The notes: generated by a model not told the origin, from the letters alone. A DNA stretch of 64,000 nucleotides from Phoronis australis (GCA_002633005.1 NMRA01000066.1:1013192-1077191); one strand, 5' to 3'; positions 48,601 to 58,132 are shown, numbered from the stretch's first letter. Program-made: numbers and translations.

Positions 48601-50426
48601 TACATAGCATAGGCGTACCCAGGGCCCCCCCCCCAATTTGGCGAATTGGGCAAGAAAAAGGTCTGGCTCAGTCAACAAAAAGTCCAAGTAAATGAGACAA
48701 AAGTCCACAAAATCCCACGGGAAGTGGGCCTGAACCTAGTGGCCTCATTTTTTTAGTCCTTGTTGATTTCTTTCACTAAAAGGTCTGCACACCGAAAAAT
48801 TCGAGCCCCCCCCCCATAATGCTTAAGGCTGGGTGCACGCATGCATAGTTGCGGTGATTTTAAATTTCTTTCCAGAGATGATTTAGCCAAAACCTGATTT
48901 AAGAATAAAAAGAAACTGACTCGATCATGGCATTCCACCTGTTGTCGGAGTAGTTCTGACCTTCCCTCTTTAGACTTTACTATATGACGTAAGTCAACAC
49001 TTTGTGCACAGATCTTACTCATCATAGGGCACGCCTACGCAAAAACCTATTAGAGTTCACTTCCCGAAGGTTGATTGGTTACAGCATGTAGTCAATTACC
49101 ATTTCGTGCTGGCTGATTGTATCGGTGAAATTTCACTTTACAAAGAGATGACTCTTCATATAGAAAAATTCATCAATTGTGACAACACTGAGCCGGTCGG
49201 GCAGACTAATTGTGACAATTTACTCATAATAGCTCTTCCTATCAACAGCATTTGCAGGAAATTTTTAATTACACATGCTGATGGAACTATATGATGTGTT
49301 GTGGATGATGACAGCATCAGTCGGGCCAGATCTCATCACTATCTGTTTTTTGTCTTTTCTTGGTCAATTGCGTAGCCTAATTGGTCTAGTCGCCTGCGGC
49401 GTCCACTGGTGAATTGTGCCGCAAATCAATGTGAATGAGTCATAGAGTACAGGCAAAGTGTAAATCTTATGGCCAAAAATGGCCTTCATGACAAGAATAT
49501 TCCAGAACCAGACAGTTCACAAAATAACCATGCAGTCTTAGTGGGTGATATTTCAATGCATTTAAATTTAGCCAGTGTAACATGATAATTGACCTACTCC
49601 ACACAGTAATCAAATTTCCTGGCCTCTTTATAACAGTGGGACTTGTACAAATCAGTAACAGTACAAAAAGCCGTGACATAGGCTAACTCATGTATGACAT
49701 TAGCAAAACAGCAATAGACAGTGACCGCCATCTATTAGCCAGTTGGAGACAGTAGTTCGGGTGGTGTGCGTGAACTTGGAATTGAATATTCTTGAGGTAA
49801 AAAGGTGAAATTTTTGTTTGGTGAAAAGAATTTTTGTAATTATTAGCCTCGGCGATCAACCATTTTCTCCTTTACCGTAACTTGTGAACCGGAGGAATAT
49901 GTGAATGGCTAAATCGATTATTTTTTGATGAAACTGATCGCTCGTAGCTAAAAAGGTTGCTTGAAATTGACATTGTTGTATTCAAATGTAACTTAATTGA
50001 TCATAGTGCAGTGCAAATTTTTATGAACATGAACGTGATTATTTGAGTTAACTTGTCAAGTTGCCTCGCGTATTCCAAGTTCACGCAACACTAACTTTCG
50101 CTTAATCTTGAGATTAAGCAGGATTCCAAGTTCACGTACAGTACAGCACGGGCACGGTGGCAGCTCGGCTAGAAAGCAACACCCCTTGACCTAATACACA
50201 CTGCACTGCATGCCCAATATTCTGAGTTTAACAACTTGCTATCACTGAAGTCAAAAATTCTGTTTACTGAACTCAGTTCAATGTGGTCTAGTGACTGAAG
50301 TATGAACAGTACATAAGACAAATCAACGTAACATTCCAATTGCCTGGCACTCGAACCACTTGTGACTTACTCTACTCTGCCAATGTCGCCAATTTTGCAA
50401 CAACGAAACAGTTCGTGGATATCCAT
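30638..50426 (-). CDS. ABTB1: Ankyrin repeat and BTB/POZ domain protein 1 (ABTB1), complete
   Basis: Twelve exons in coding order: 50426-50371, 48156-48094, 45975-45920, 45505-45361, 40275-40116, 39891-39846, 36527-36411, 35732-35599, 35052-34960, 33676-33509, 31949-31749, 30844-30638. All junctions are GT-AG with consistent phases and the total is 481 residues (human 478). The start MDIHELFRCCKIGDIGRVE parallels human MDTSDLFASCRKGDVGRVR. Ankyrin repeats occupy about residues 1-75 (VRDKWDSTPL, ACLCGHEELVKYLLENG). BTB1 begins near residue 114 (HDVVFHIHGESIPAHRCILS) and BTB2 near 273 (NVMVRGSVFECHQAFLCGRS). BACK-like helices follow (LCAADLYLLPGLKRQCA). The C terminus is LDELGIDA. The family (BPOZ) acts as a PTEN-linked growth suppressor and a proposed CUL3 adaptor. 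Large introns are filled with transposon relics. Confidence 0.95.
33947..33983. other. Perfect 13-bp hairpin
   Basis: TAGGAGAGAGTGG (33947-33959) is exactly inverted as CCACTCTCTCCTA (33971-33983) around an 11-base loop GGCAAGTTGTG. It lies in the ABTB1 intron 33677-34959. It could be a remnant of a small palindromic element; function unknown. Confidence 0.7.
37272..38190 (+). mobile_element. TIR family A copy, probably interrupted
   Basis: The left end is present at 37275-37300 (TATAGGACCCTAGAACTG). The expected internal sequence resumes at about 37860 (ATGGCTGATCAGATTT), then ATGGGTCATCAAAAAGGACT and TTTTGCTATGAATGTACC. About 500 bases between them do not match other copies and may be a secondary insertion. 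The right TIR was not found. It lies in ABTB1 intron 36528-39845. Confidence 0.5.
38229..39593 (-). mobile_element. 1.36-kb TIR element with two adjacent open frames
   Basis: ACCGCATTTATCCACCTT at 38229-38246 is inverted at 39576-39593 (AAGGTGGATAAATACGGT), with one mismatch in 18. Inside, two open frames follow each other on the minus strand: 39402-39052 (116 residues, starting MKRGAKTNTNT) and 39051-38776 (91 residues), meeting directly at a stop. Neither shows a transposase motif (no DDE/D, zinc finger or HTH that I can see). It may be a non-autonomous transposon or a decayed autonomous one. Insertion is in an ABTB1 intron, same orientation as the gene. Confidence 0.55.
41878..42070 (-). 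mobile_element. TIR family A fragment
   Basis: The reverse complement shares the internal segment of family A: GTCACGTGACTACG on the given strand corresponds to the conserved GTGGTCACGTGAC stretch. CATTCATAGCCAAA then matches the TTTTGCTATGAATG landmark, and CTCAAAAATGCC the GTTTTTGAG landmark. Neither terminus is seen. Confidence 0.5.
43180..43480 (+). mobile_element. TIR family A fragment
   Basis: Internal landmarks run in the usual order: AACAGTGTTTTTGAGA, then AAATCGGCTGGGGGTTATTT, TGCTATGAATATACC and CGTGGTCACGTGAC. A clear terminus is not present. It lies in ABTB1 intron 40276-45360. Confidence 0.5.
44654..44897. mobile_element. MITE with CAGNGGCGGATCTA ends
   Basis: CAGAGGCGGATCTAC at the left and TAGATCTGCCACTG at the right are inverted ends, 244 bp apart. 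CGATA immediately precedes the left end and follows the right end (CGATACA is readable at 44649-44655 and 44898-44904), consistent with a target-site duplication. The interior has a palindromic G/C run near 44672-44702. A lone terminus of the same type is at 62407-62422 (CCTAGATCCGCCACTG). Confidence 0.7.
46590..46675 (+). mobile_element. SINE/LINE-like tail related to the 1898-1990 insertion
   Basis: CCCCCATGGAAAGCAGTGTG and GGGGCTACCCTCATTGTAAA, then an A/T tail with AATAAATAATAATCATAATA, match the reverse complement of 1898-1990. The 5' limit is not clear. It lies in the ABTB1 intron 45976-48093. Confidence 0.5.
46858..47160. repeat. Direct and inverted repeats of a CTTAGACCACTTA module
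   Basis: Two head-to-tail units of about 65-73 bp start near 47014 and 47087 (GCAAAAAGCTAAGACCACTT). An inverted relative lies at 46858-46912 (AAGTGGTCTTATAGCTTTTT). Each unit ends with a GGGTTTGAC-type stretch, then TTTGCATAAG and a poly-G run. It looks like a small foldback or satellite seed in an ABTB1 intron. Confidence 0.6.
47282..48016. mobile_element. TIR family C copy (GTGAACTTGGAATT ends)
   Basis: It starts GTGCATGAACTTGGAATTA and ends AAATTCCAAGTACAGC, with an internal ATTATTAGCCTCACAATCAT shared with the copy at 49767-50138. It is about twice as long as that copy, so it probably carries an insertion. Confidence 0.5.
48610..49040. mobile_element. TIR family D copy (GCATAGGCGTACCC ends)
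   Basis: ATAGGCGTACCC at the left and GGGCACGCCTACGC at the right are inverted ends. An internal CCCCAATTTGGCGAATTGGG palindrome and AACAAAAAGTCCAAGTAAA are shared with a second copy at 62709-62965. There is no coding capacity. It lies in ABTB1 intron 1. Confidence 0.65.
49767..50138. mobile_element. TIR family C copy
   Basis: TGCGTGAACTTGGAATT (49767-49783) and GGATTCCAAGTTCACGTA (50121-50138) are inverted ends about 370 bp apart. A subterminal palindrome CTTAATCTTGAGATTAAG lies at 50101-50118. It ends about 230 bp from ABTB1 coding exon 1. Confidence 0.65.
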
Positions 50427-51338
50427 TGTAAGCGTATCGCCAATGTTCACTATGCATGAAGCTAAAAAACATTGATCGTATTTCTGCACCAAAATCTTAG
50501 TGCTAGTACGCAACACATTTGGCACAGCTGACTGACTGACCCCGCCTGACGCTAAATTTGTGGAATCGCTTACGACAAGTAAAATTGGAAACAAACCATA
50601 TAGCGCTCTCTGGTGGTAAGTAGGCCTACTACACTTGCACAAATGAGTCATAACTAACACATTCGTACTGGTGTTGCTTTTCTATCAAATTATGAATGAG
50701 ATGAAAATTTCATTCCGAATTTAGTCTGCACTTCCAGGCATTTACTTTGTTTTTGACTGTTAGTATCCATTTCTTCGGCTGAATCCCATTAAGTGTCTTC
50801 GAATAAAAAATTCCTTACCTCGAGTAAATATTGTGCTTTAGTCGTGAAGTTATGGTCTTTAGTCGAGGACAATGCGCGTGCCTTTATGCACATGAGCCTC
50901 TGCACTGAAGCGGAACTGAAGCGCATATACAATTGGCGTATACGAGTTTAAATACGCACATATATGCATTAGACACTAGGTTTTGTTTATGTAAGATAGT
51001 CGACTTGCATATAGGTCTATGGCGTACGTTTCTCAATCATTTGCCCATTTTTATGTGAATACGCGCTAATTGGCAAGACATTCCGCTTGTTTCATTGTTT
51101 TTCGCGTGGACGTCCTCCGTCTTATTCAAACATTATACAAAAAACAACCAAGCACTTCTTACGAAACAACAACAAAAAATAAACTTTTGACACCAATTTG
51201 ATGTGGTTCGGGTGAACCGACGAATTTTTTGTCCAACCTATTCTAAAGAATTGCTTTCGGTCATGAACGGCAGCCAAGTGGGGCCCCTACGGCACGCTTG
51301 AATTCCATGACAGTAAATTCACGTTGAATTTGGTTATG
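50427..51338. other. ABTB1 5' flank
   Basis: This region should contain the ABTB1 5' UTR and promoter (reading leftward). No TATA box, initiator or upstream exon could be identified with confidence, and no other gene is visible. Confidence 0.4.
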
Positions 51339-51820
51339 TGGAAGTCAGTGGGACCTCAGAAAAATATCTAAATTTGGCTCTAACTTCGGAGCATATCTTA
51401 AAAATGGTTGATCGTAGTCATGTCAACTGTCAGATATTATGGCTTTACGGTATGTACTATTACCCAAAAGTATTTAAAATGTCCCACTTTTACATAAGGG
51501 CTATCAGAAAATAGCCCTTTTATGGTATTCGTGAAAAAAATAAAAAGTTGCATGAAACGAAAAAGAAACCATAATTAAAAAAATGTAACAGCGTTTTTGA
51601 GAGTTTCTCCTTGAACATTTACAGTGTCATCCAACAAAAATTGGTCTTTATTGACAACGTTGTTTTTCTAGCAATGTAAGGCAAATTGGTATTAAATGAA
51701 ATAAAATTCTACAAGCTTTCTACTTTAAGAAAAGATATACTTTTTGATTTAAAGTCTATAGTGTTGCAGTTATTTGGAAAAATACACAGATTTGTCTATA
51801 AGGTCCTTGGCTTTAACTCA
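51339..51820 (+). mobile_element. TIR family A copy
   Basis: It begins with a degraded left end (GGGACCTCAGAAAAATATCT), followed by the shared ATTTGGCTCTAACTTCGGAG stretch, AAGGGCTATCAGAAAATAGC and GCATGAAACGAAAAAGAAAC. It ends near TATAAGGTCCTTGGCTTTAA. Confidence 0.65.
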
Positions 51821-52220
51821 AGATAGGAACCTCCAGTATTTCAGCCGTCAAACCAGTTGGCATTTAGCTGCATATTAATTAAACGAGTTCTCAGGTGATT
51901 TGTCCAGCTCATGCAGTTATTATGAGCATTGGTACCGAGAAGAAAGTCAACATTCTGTCGTATTCATGTCCATGATACGACTGTTATTTGTTAATTATTA
52001 ATAAAGATCACTTGAGCGAATCCCTCACAATGAGCAGTCATGTGACAAGGACAGCTGGTCGAATCACGTGACACGACAGCGTACAATAACAATTATCGAT
52101 TTAGCGGCTCATCATAATTGACCATGATTGCATTGTAAATATGAGCGACTCTTTGTCCACTCAGACAGTAATAACATGTGAGAGTTGAAACAAAGCTACG
52201 TAGCTATAATAGTATAACTG

Positions 52221-52346
52221 CAGACGTCGGGTCAAGAAACTTTAGAAGCGTTGAAATTTACTCCGACTCGGTGCCACCCGTGACAGAAGCTGAAGAAACT
52301 GACTTGCCACTTGCTAACAGTGCAAGTAATGACCATACGCTATAAG
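52221..52346 (+). CDS. Possible C-terminal exon, unidentified
   Basis: After an AACTGCAG acceptor-like site the frame reads VGSRNFRSVEIYSDSVPP, continues with VTEAEETDLPLANSASNDHT and stops at a TAA. The composition (Ser, acidic, Pro) looks like a real cytoplasmic tail rather than translated repeat. No upstream plus-strand exon could be linked to it and no family is recognised. It may also be chance. Confidence 0.2.
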
Positions 52347-54269
52347 TGCTGATTAATTGAGGTAAGATAGTTGTCACACACCGAAAAGTTAGAAGGTTTT
52401 TGTGTTTTGCTCCCTCATCTGAGGCCTGTCGCCAATGAATAGACGCATCTCAGAAGATCCACAACTGAGGGTGTTATGGCACGGTGGGTCGGGGCGCGAC
52501 ATGCCCAAGTGCTGTTTTTGTCGTGGGTGATCATTCCTGCTCAAAATTTGTGATAACCTGACAAAGACCGAAATTCATAACCCACGTGTCTAAGTATTGG
52601 ATTTGTCCCTATGAATTCTCACTACCATGTTCTGGAATTTGCTAGCCAGTAAGCACTGTCAAGTGTTGGTATCAGGTGTTGCGGCCGTCTCGTGAGAATA
52701 CTGCCTCAGGTGGCAAGTTTGTATTGCGAGAAATGTTGTTGGCATTTTATATTCATAATTTCTGGAAAATTGTGCTGGTTCAAGTAGAATTTTATTATTG
52801 CTTACATTTGTCCTTCCTACCGGTGCTGAAATATTCTGTTTTGATTTGTATTTTGACAGTTTTACGTCCTTGTTCGTTTTTAGACAGTCACTTATTCCCC
52901 AAGTATGCTAAACGGAAGGCTAAACCGTTGGAAGGGTATATCTCTTAATATGAGCACAGCCCGTTCGCATTATATCCAGGTTCTTCACTCCCTTGCACAC
53001 ATTCACCAGTAAGACCGAGCTCAGAGGAATTGGAGACTCTTTTATTGGAAGGGTACGAGAGTAAGTTAATTCAAACAGTTTTGTTTTCTCCAATCAGTCG
53101 CAATCACCACTCTGGCCCACCCACCAATTTCTTCCCGCAAGACCACACGAAAAACACACCTGAGTCACCAAGTTCTTTTCAATAACCGTCCGCGCTGTAA
53201 AGATATTAGGAAAATTGTTTTCGGTTTCGAATTATGGGCGACAGAGCATTGCCATAACTTCCGACAGCTCTGAATTAAACGAAATTGCTAAAGTACCGCC
53301 CTTTTTGCTCAAATGCCCTAAAAAGTGAATAATTAAAAAATCTAAGACCTATTTCAAAAATCTGATGCACTGTTCCCTGTTAACATGTTGACAAAAGACC
53401 AATATGATTGGAGTAACAATTCTTTAAATCTCTATTCAGGCAAAAGAGTTTTTTACAAAAAATCATATCTGGTGAAAAATAATGACAAGTAAAATTATTA
53501 ACCTTTCAGAAAATAATACTCTGTAGGGGTTACAACTAGATATTCGGACACAAGTACACTCAAGTAAACGAGGTTTACAGTTACCTTAAACGGATACTAA
53601 ACCCTTTTTGGTGATTTCAAATAATCCTCGTTCCGCCCCTGCATCACCCGGATGTTTGGCGTTCCACTTGAATTTGCAAAATCAGGGTTCAACTTATACA
53701 TAATCTCTGGGTCACAAACTGGATATTTTGGTTCTTGGTAGGTGGTTTTTCCGTACAGTTGTTGTGTAACTCACACAAACCTTAGGTCAAATTGCCCGTT
53801 TAGTAGACTTTGTATTAATTTTCAAATTTTGCTCCAAACTTTTGAGGGTTGGTTGTCAAGGATTACAGTACATTCTTTGTTTCGGAGAACTGGATGGGAA
53901 AGTAGATTTTACTATCTCCTAATATAATAGGCAAAACCGGGTTTGGTATCCTTTTAAGTTTGATATTAGACAATTTTACCACCATAAATGAGCCTCAAAT
54001 TCATGCTAAGCTGAGATTAGCCGTTTATTATTACTGTACCTGAAAGCGAGTCGTGTACGAGATAAAGATTCCTTGTTTCAAGTGTCTTTAATCAATCGTT
54101 AAAGACAGTTCTACTCGTAATCAGAACGACGCGAGTTATTTATGTCTAGTGTATGCAACTGACAAAGGTTTTAGTATGAAAAACATGACTCTAAACCACA
54201 GCAATTAACAAGTGCAGGAAAATATTGTGTATTTTTTATTTAAATCAGATTGTACTGTTTTTAAAAACC
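52347..54269. other. Intergenic, no supported genes
   Basis: Several open frames of 60-90 codons exist (for example 52676-52948), but none has a recognisable domain or a convincing exon boundary pair. No structured repeat was found apart from short AT-rich runs. Confidence 0.4.
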
Positions 54270-54800
54270 CTAAGGTTATATTGAACCTTAACGACTTGTC
54301 TTTGTATCTAGTCAAATATGAAATATCTACAAAACTATTGATTTAACTATGTAAAAGCATTTATTTTTGAAAGTGGATAGGTAGTAGAATTTGCGTTTTT
54401 ACTTTTGAACTATCTGTAGTCAATTGTGTCACGTGACAATGTTTTTTAATTTAGCAAAAAAGAAAGATACATTGATAGGAACAAACAACGGTGTCAATAG
54501 CACGACCAAATTTCTCTTGATATAAATATTCTAGGTGAAATCTCAACAACGCTGGTACACTTTTCTAAAGCATCACTTCGTTTTCGTTTTATGCAACTTT
54601 TTATGAAAATCATGAGGGTCCTATTTTTCATAACCCCTCATGCAAAAGAGAAGCATTTTGAAAACAAACAACATCTTGAAAATTAATGCATAAAAACATA
54701 GCATTATAAAGTTTCGTAAGAATTCGATCAGAAATTTCTGACATATAATGTTCAGAAGTTAATTAAATTTGGCGTTTTCTAGGTTCCTATATCAATGACT
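54270..54800 (-). mobile_element. TIR family A copy, reverse orientation
   Basis: The left side AAGGTTATATTGAACCTTAA and right side CTAGGTTCCTATATC correspond to the two inverted ends. Internal landmarks occur in reverse order: GTGTCACGTGACAATG, TTTCGTTTTATGCAACTTTT, then AACCCCTCATGCAAAAGAG. Confidence 0.65.
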
Positions 54801-55144
54801 TTATGTGGAATTTGCGCATTGTAGCCTATCGAAACTATAATTCACCGTACGCCTATATGCGCGCGTTAAGACTTGGGCGTTTTTCAAGTACAGTTTATCA
54901 AGCGTTACGTTTATAGTCTTTTATGGGCGCGTGTGCCTTGAACGTTATGGAGGGACGGTTGGTACATGGGCATATTTTTAATTGGACGTGTGTTTTTATA
55001 CCCTCCTCCAGTCACTCAATAAACAATCTTATTTGAAGACATATTGACATCAGTAGTAAAGGGTAACTTCAATGCCACACTATTTTTGCTCTTTAGTTGT
55101 TCCCAAATGTTTTTTCATACATATATACACATGCACATTGAGAG

Positions 55145-55182
55145 TGGGGGTGGAGGGAGGGAGGGAGGGAGGGGGAGAGGGT
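55145..55182 (+). repeat. G-rich (GGGA)n tract
   Basis: A run of GGGA/GGAG units preceded by five G and followed by a further G run, about 130-165 bp before the GPCR start codon. The spacing of G runs fits a potential intramolecular G-quadruplex on the plus strand. It would lie in the promoter, 5' UTR or 5' UTR intron of the receptor gene. Confidence 0.7.
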
Positions 55183-55310
55183 GTTTGATGCATTTTAATG
55201 ATGAATTGAGGCTACTAATTTTGAAAAACTGGGACTCAATTTATGTCGATACCAGGTGCAATGCTGCTGAACATTTTTGTTTTATTTTCCAGATCGCCGT
55301 AGACGAAGCA

Positions 55311-56414
55311 ATGAATGACAACGCTACCGCCATGTATGCTGAGTCGGGAATCGTTGCTCTGAAAACTGTTTTTCTTGTTACATTCTTGGCCGTTGGGATT
55401 TCGAGCAATGTAACATTGATAGTGGTAACTGCACGGAACAAGATATTCCACCAACCATCGTTTTACTTGACATTGTGTCTCTCGCTTTCAGAACTATGTA
55501 GGAACATATTTTGTCTTCCGTTCGTGATTGCCACAGTACTCAACCATTCTCAGTGGCAGCTTGGAACCGCGGCGTGTGTCATGACAGGGTTCGCCAATTA
55601 TTTTTTCACCTTTTCGTCCGCATTTGGATTTTTCCTACTGGCCGTTGATCGCTGTGTTGCCGTTATACACGGACAGCATTATCCCAAGTGCTTCAGTGGC
55701 ATCACGTGTCTTATTTTGTCAGTCTTGGCATGGTCATCTGCTTTCCTTTTGGCTTTCCCGCCCCTGTTTGGACTTGGCTCCTACCAATTCGTGCGAACAG
55801 AATCTCAGTGCTCACTTCTTCATTCGCACATAACAATTGGTAATACAGTTGGATACACGATCATCTTTCTCATTCAAATTATAGGCACTTTGGTACTTTA
55901 CATTCGTTTGTTTTTTTACCTACGGCGACACCGACGAATGCGACCTCTGGCTCCTCGGCCGGCAATCAGCACCAACTGGAATTTCTTCGGTTTGGGAGCA
56001 AACTTACAGCCAATTCAGGGTTATGGATTTGGACAGGGGACCAATCGTGGAATACCGGGTCAGGATCCTCGAATAGTTATTCCGACTGAAGCAAGAAATT
56101 TAACAGAAGGCAGCAACGAGCACTTGACAAGAATGTTTTTCGCAGCAACTATCGTGTTTGATTTATTATGGGCACCGTACTGTTGCGTAATACTCTGGCA
56201 TTTAGCATCAGAAGACCCAAACGAAGTTTCACCTGCATATGTTGCTATAGCAACGTGGTTGACCTACCTTCAGTCGTCTGTCACACCTCTGGTATATATA
56301 GCCAGCAATAAACATTTTCGAAAATCCTTTTGGTTGAACTTACGGACGTGCGCAACGGCGAATAGTTCTGAAGCGGAAACGGGAGTGTTGCAGATGGAGC
56401 AGGTACAGAACTGA
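55311..56414 (+). CDS. Orphan class A (rhodopsin-like) G protein-coupled receptor
   Basis: A single uninterrupted frame of 367 residues from ATG 55311 to TGA 56412-56414. That start is preferred because a TTTATTTTCCAG acceptor ends 19 bases earlier, implying a 5' UTR intron; the open frame upstream of it is probably non-coding. Seven hydrophobic segments are visible: about 17-40, 50-75, 90-115, 130-152, 176-204, 275-300 and 308-331. Conserved marks are an N-glycosylation site NAT at 4-6, N33 in TM1, C89 and C167 for the extracellular disulphide, DRC at 113-115, W141 and P289. Deviations are Glu at the usual Asp2.50 (E61), LWAP instead of CWxP in TM6, and TPLVY (325-329) instead of NPxxY in TM7. 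The third loop is Gly/Pro/Asn-rich. TM6-TM7 recall GPR135-type orphans, but assignment to a subfamily is uncertain. Confidence 0.9.
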   Translation: MNDNATAMYAESGIVALKTVFLVTFLAVGISSNVTLIVVTARNKIFHQPSFYLTLCLSLSELCRNIFCLPFVIATVLNHSQWQLGTAACVMTGFANYFFTFSSAFGFFLLAVDRCVAVIHGQHYPKCFSGITCLILSVLAWSSAFLLAFPPLFGLGSYQFVRTESQCSLLHSHITIGNTVGYTIIFLIQIIGTLVLYIRLFFYLRRHRRMRPLAPRPAISTNWNFFGLGANLQPIQGYGFGQGTNRGIPGQDPRIVIPTEARNLTEGSNEHLTRMFFAATIVFDLLWAPYCCVILWHLASEDPNEVSPAYVAIATWLTYLQSSVTPLVYIASNKHFRKSFWLNLRTCATANSSEAETGVLQMEQVQN

Positions 56415-56647
56415 GTTCCGTAGATGCAAGAATCTCACCGGCGACTAAAGCTAGCAAGAACCCGCATTTGGTTGTAATGCATGACGATATCTCGCGAAGA
56501 CTTGCGTGATGCGTTTTTGCGAGTGTTCTGTGTCTACGAGAAAGACACCAAACATACAATAGTCATCTCAACAAATGCTTGAACACGCCATACTTTCACC
56601 ATTGGCATGAAATGATACTAGACAGAACTCTGATACCAATATATTGT
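56415..56647. other. GPCR 3' flank
   Basis: Probable 3' UTR of the receptor. No polyadenylation signal is evident in this short stretch. Confidence 0.3.
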
Positions 56648-56649
56648 AG

Positions 56650-56877
56650 GAAGCAGCAGCCGCCTCAAGGTCTCTAGGTTTGTGCTTCAACACGACAGAC
56701 GCCGTCATCTGAAGTGGCACGGCATGCATGATGAGGAGGTAAATAACGAGATACTCGCAGGTCTGGCCGCCTCACGTATTCTCCCTGCAGACGGCCAGAC
56801 ACTCGCTGAAATTAAAGCGGGTGACTTTACGATAAACGTGGTTAAAATATTCAGGTATTTGTTGTGTGAGATTTACC
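56650..56877 (+). CDS. Possible exon of an unidentified gene
   Basis: An open frame reads SSSRLKVSRFVLQHDRRRHL, then KWHGMHDEEVNNEILAGLAA and further hydrophilic sequence, to a Lys-Ile-Phe before a possible AG|GTATTT donor near 56855. The start follows a TATTGTAG acceptor-like site. Base composition is richer in G+C than the flanks, as in the known exons here. I do not recognise the family, and no partner exon is certain. Confidence 0.3.
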
Positions 56878-57169
56878 TGTGCCACCAGAGAGTTATGGTG
56901 CGTCCGCGGGTAATTCAGGCTTGAATTTGCGCTGTAGCTTGTCTCGTCGATAAGTTTGAGACGGGGAAAAAAAGGGGAAAATACCTCTTAGACATGATGA
57001 ATACATGCGCTTTAAGTCATTGGTCAACACTAACGTGTAATGGGGCTATTCGGAGAATTCTCCTCGGGGTGTCGCTGCTGTACTAGTGGTGATTGAATTG
57101 CGCATGCGTGGCTATCTGCATGTAAACATAGACTATAGTACAATCTATGATGTAAACAACTGGTAAAAG

Positions 57170-57411
57170 ATGGAATTTTTATCAAAATACGTCGTCGCGC
57201 TAAGCCTTATTACTGCTAATTTCCGTGGTGCAAGTCTTCGACAGGTGGCCACAAATTCCCAAAAGACCTAAGGTTACTATATACGTGGACAATTGCGGTC
57301 AACAGGGTCAATTAACTGACAAAAAGTGTGTGGATGCTGAAGCCCCGTGTGTGTTCTATGACTATGCACATATGCAGTTCCCGGCATTCGGAGACTACAC
57401 AACATTACTTG
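57170..57411 (+). CDS. Possible 5' exon of a secreted Cys-containing protein, frame unclear
   Basis: ATG at 57170 opens a signal-peptide-like start (MEFLSKYVVALSLITANFRG) that stops after 33 codons. One frame over, a second reading begins with a hydrophobic LLLLISVV and continues VDNCGQQGQLTDKKCVD, then EAPCVFYDYAHMQFPAFGDY, to a clean G|GTAAGT donor at 57411. The two together look like one secreted-protein exon with a frameshift (sequencing indel or allelic break), but a short unseen intron is possible. The donor phase (one base left over) fits the exon at 63308. No family recognised. Confidence 0.35.
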
Positions 57412-58132
57412 GTAAGTTTTAGCAATCAGTTTCTATCAACATTGTTCGGTGATGTTGTACCCACCAGTTACCCCACTGAATAACAGGTTTGTTGAGTGGA
57501 ACTAAGTGTTTCTTTTTGGAAACTCACCCGATGCCGGGTAGGCTAGCAGCACATATTCATATTGTCCTGGGTGGGAGTGCTCCCAAAATAAGAGGTGTGT
57601 GGTACGTGANAGTTCATCTGAATCCTAGAAACCAAGGATTACGATGAGACCAACTAGAGCTAGGTGCCCCATAAGTTATTTTTGGGGTTTATTGTCCCTT
57701 TAATTGTGATGAGCTATTTTGTGTCACAATGTCAGTTTCGTTTTGTGCCCTGTAACTCTTGATATAAAAGGCGAGCTATGAAGAATACAGGGTGTATGGA
57801 GACTACAACTAATTTGTTTATCACCCGCTTTCATTGACATGAAGTTATGAAGTATTTATGTTACACATTCGTTACTAACTGTGAATACAGGAAGTGATGG
57901 ACACACCGGGAAATTCACATGATTTCAGTTCTGAGTCTTAACTTTCTGATGACGCTTTCTGTGGAACTTTGGAAAAAACGGAGTGATAGTAACGTCAAGC
58001 TACACCTCGAATAAATTAGGTGTCATCAAATATCAAAGTAAAAAATGCAAACCTTGTTGTCATCCGCAAAACGCGGTCACACACCTATTCAGTCGGGTAA
58101 AATCCTTTGAATTTCCCAATGTTTGCCTGACT
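57412..58132. other. Intronic/intergenic, includes an N at 57610
   Basis: No exon could be supported. The single N at 57610 may be an ambiguous base or a collapsed gap. Confidence 0.4.

Noticed and set aside
55044-55310. N-terminal extension of the GPCR frame by 89 codons
   Set aside because: It starts at TTG, runs through the G-rich tract as Gly/Arg repeats and crosses a good splice acceptor. Non-coding 5' sequence is more likely.
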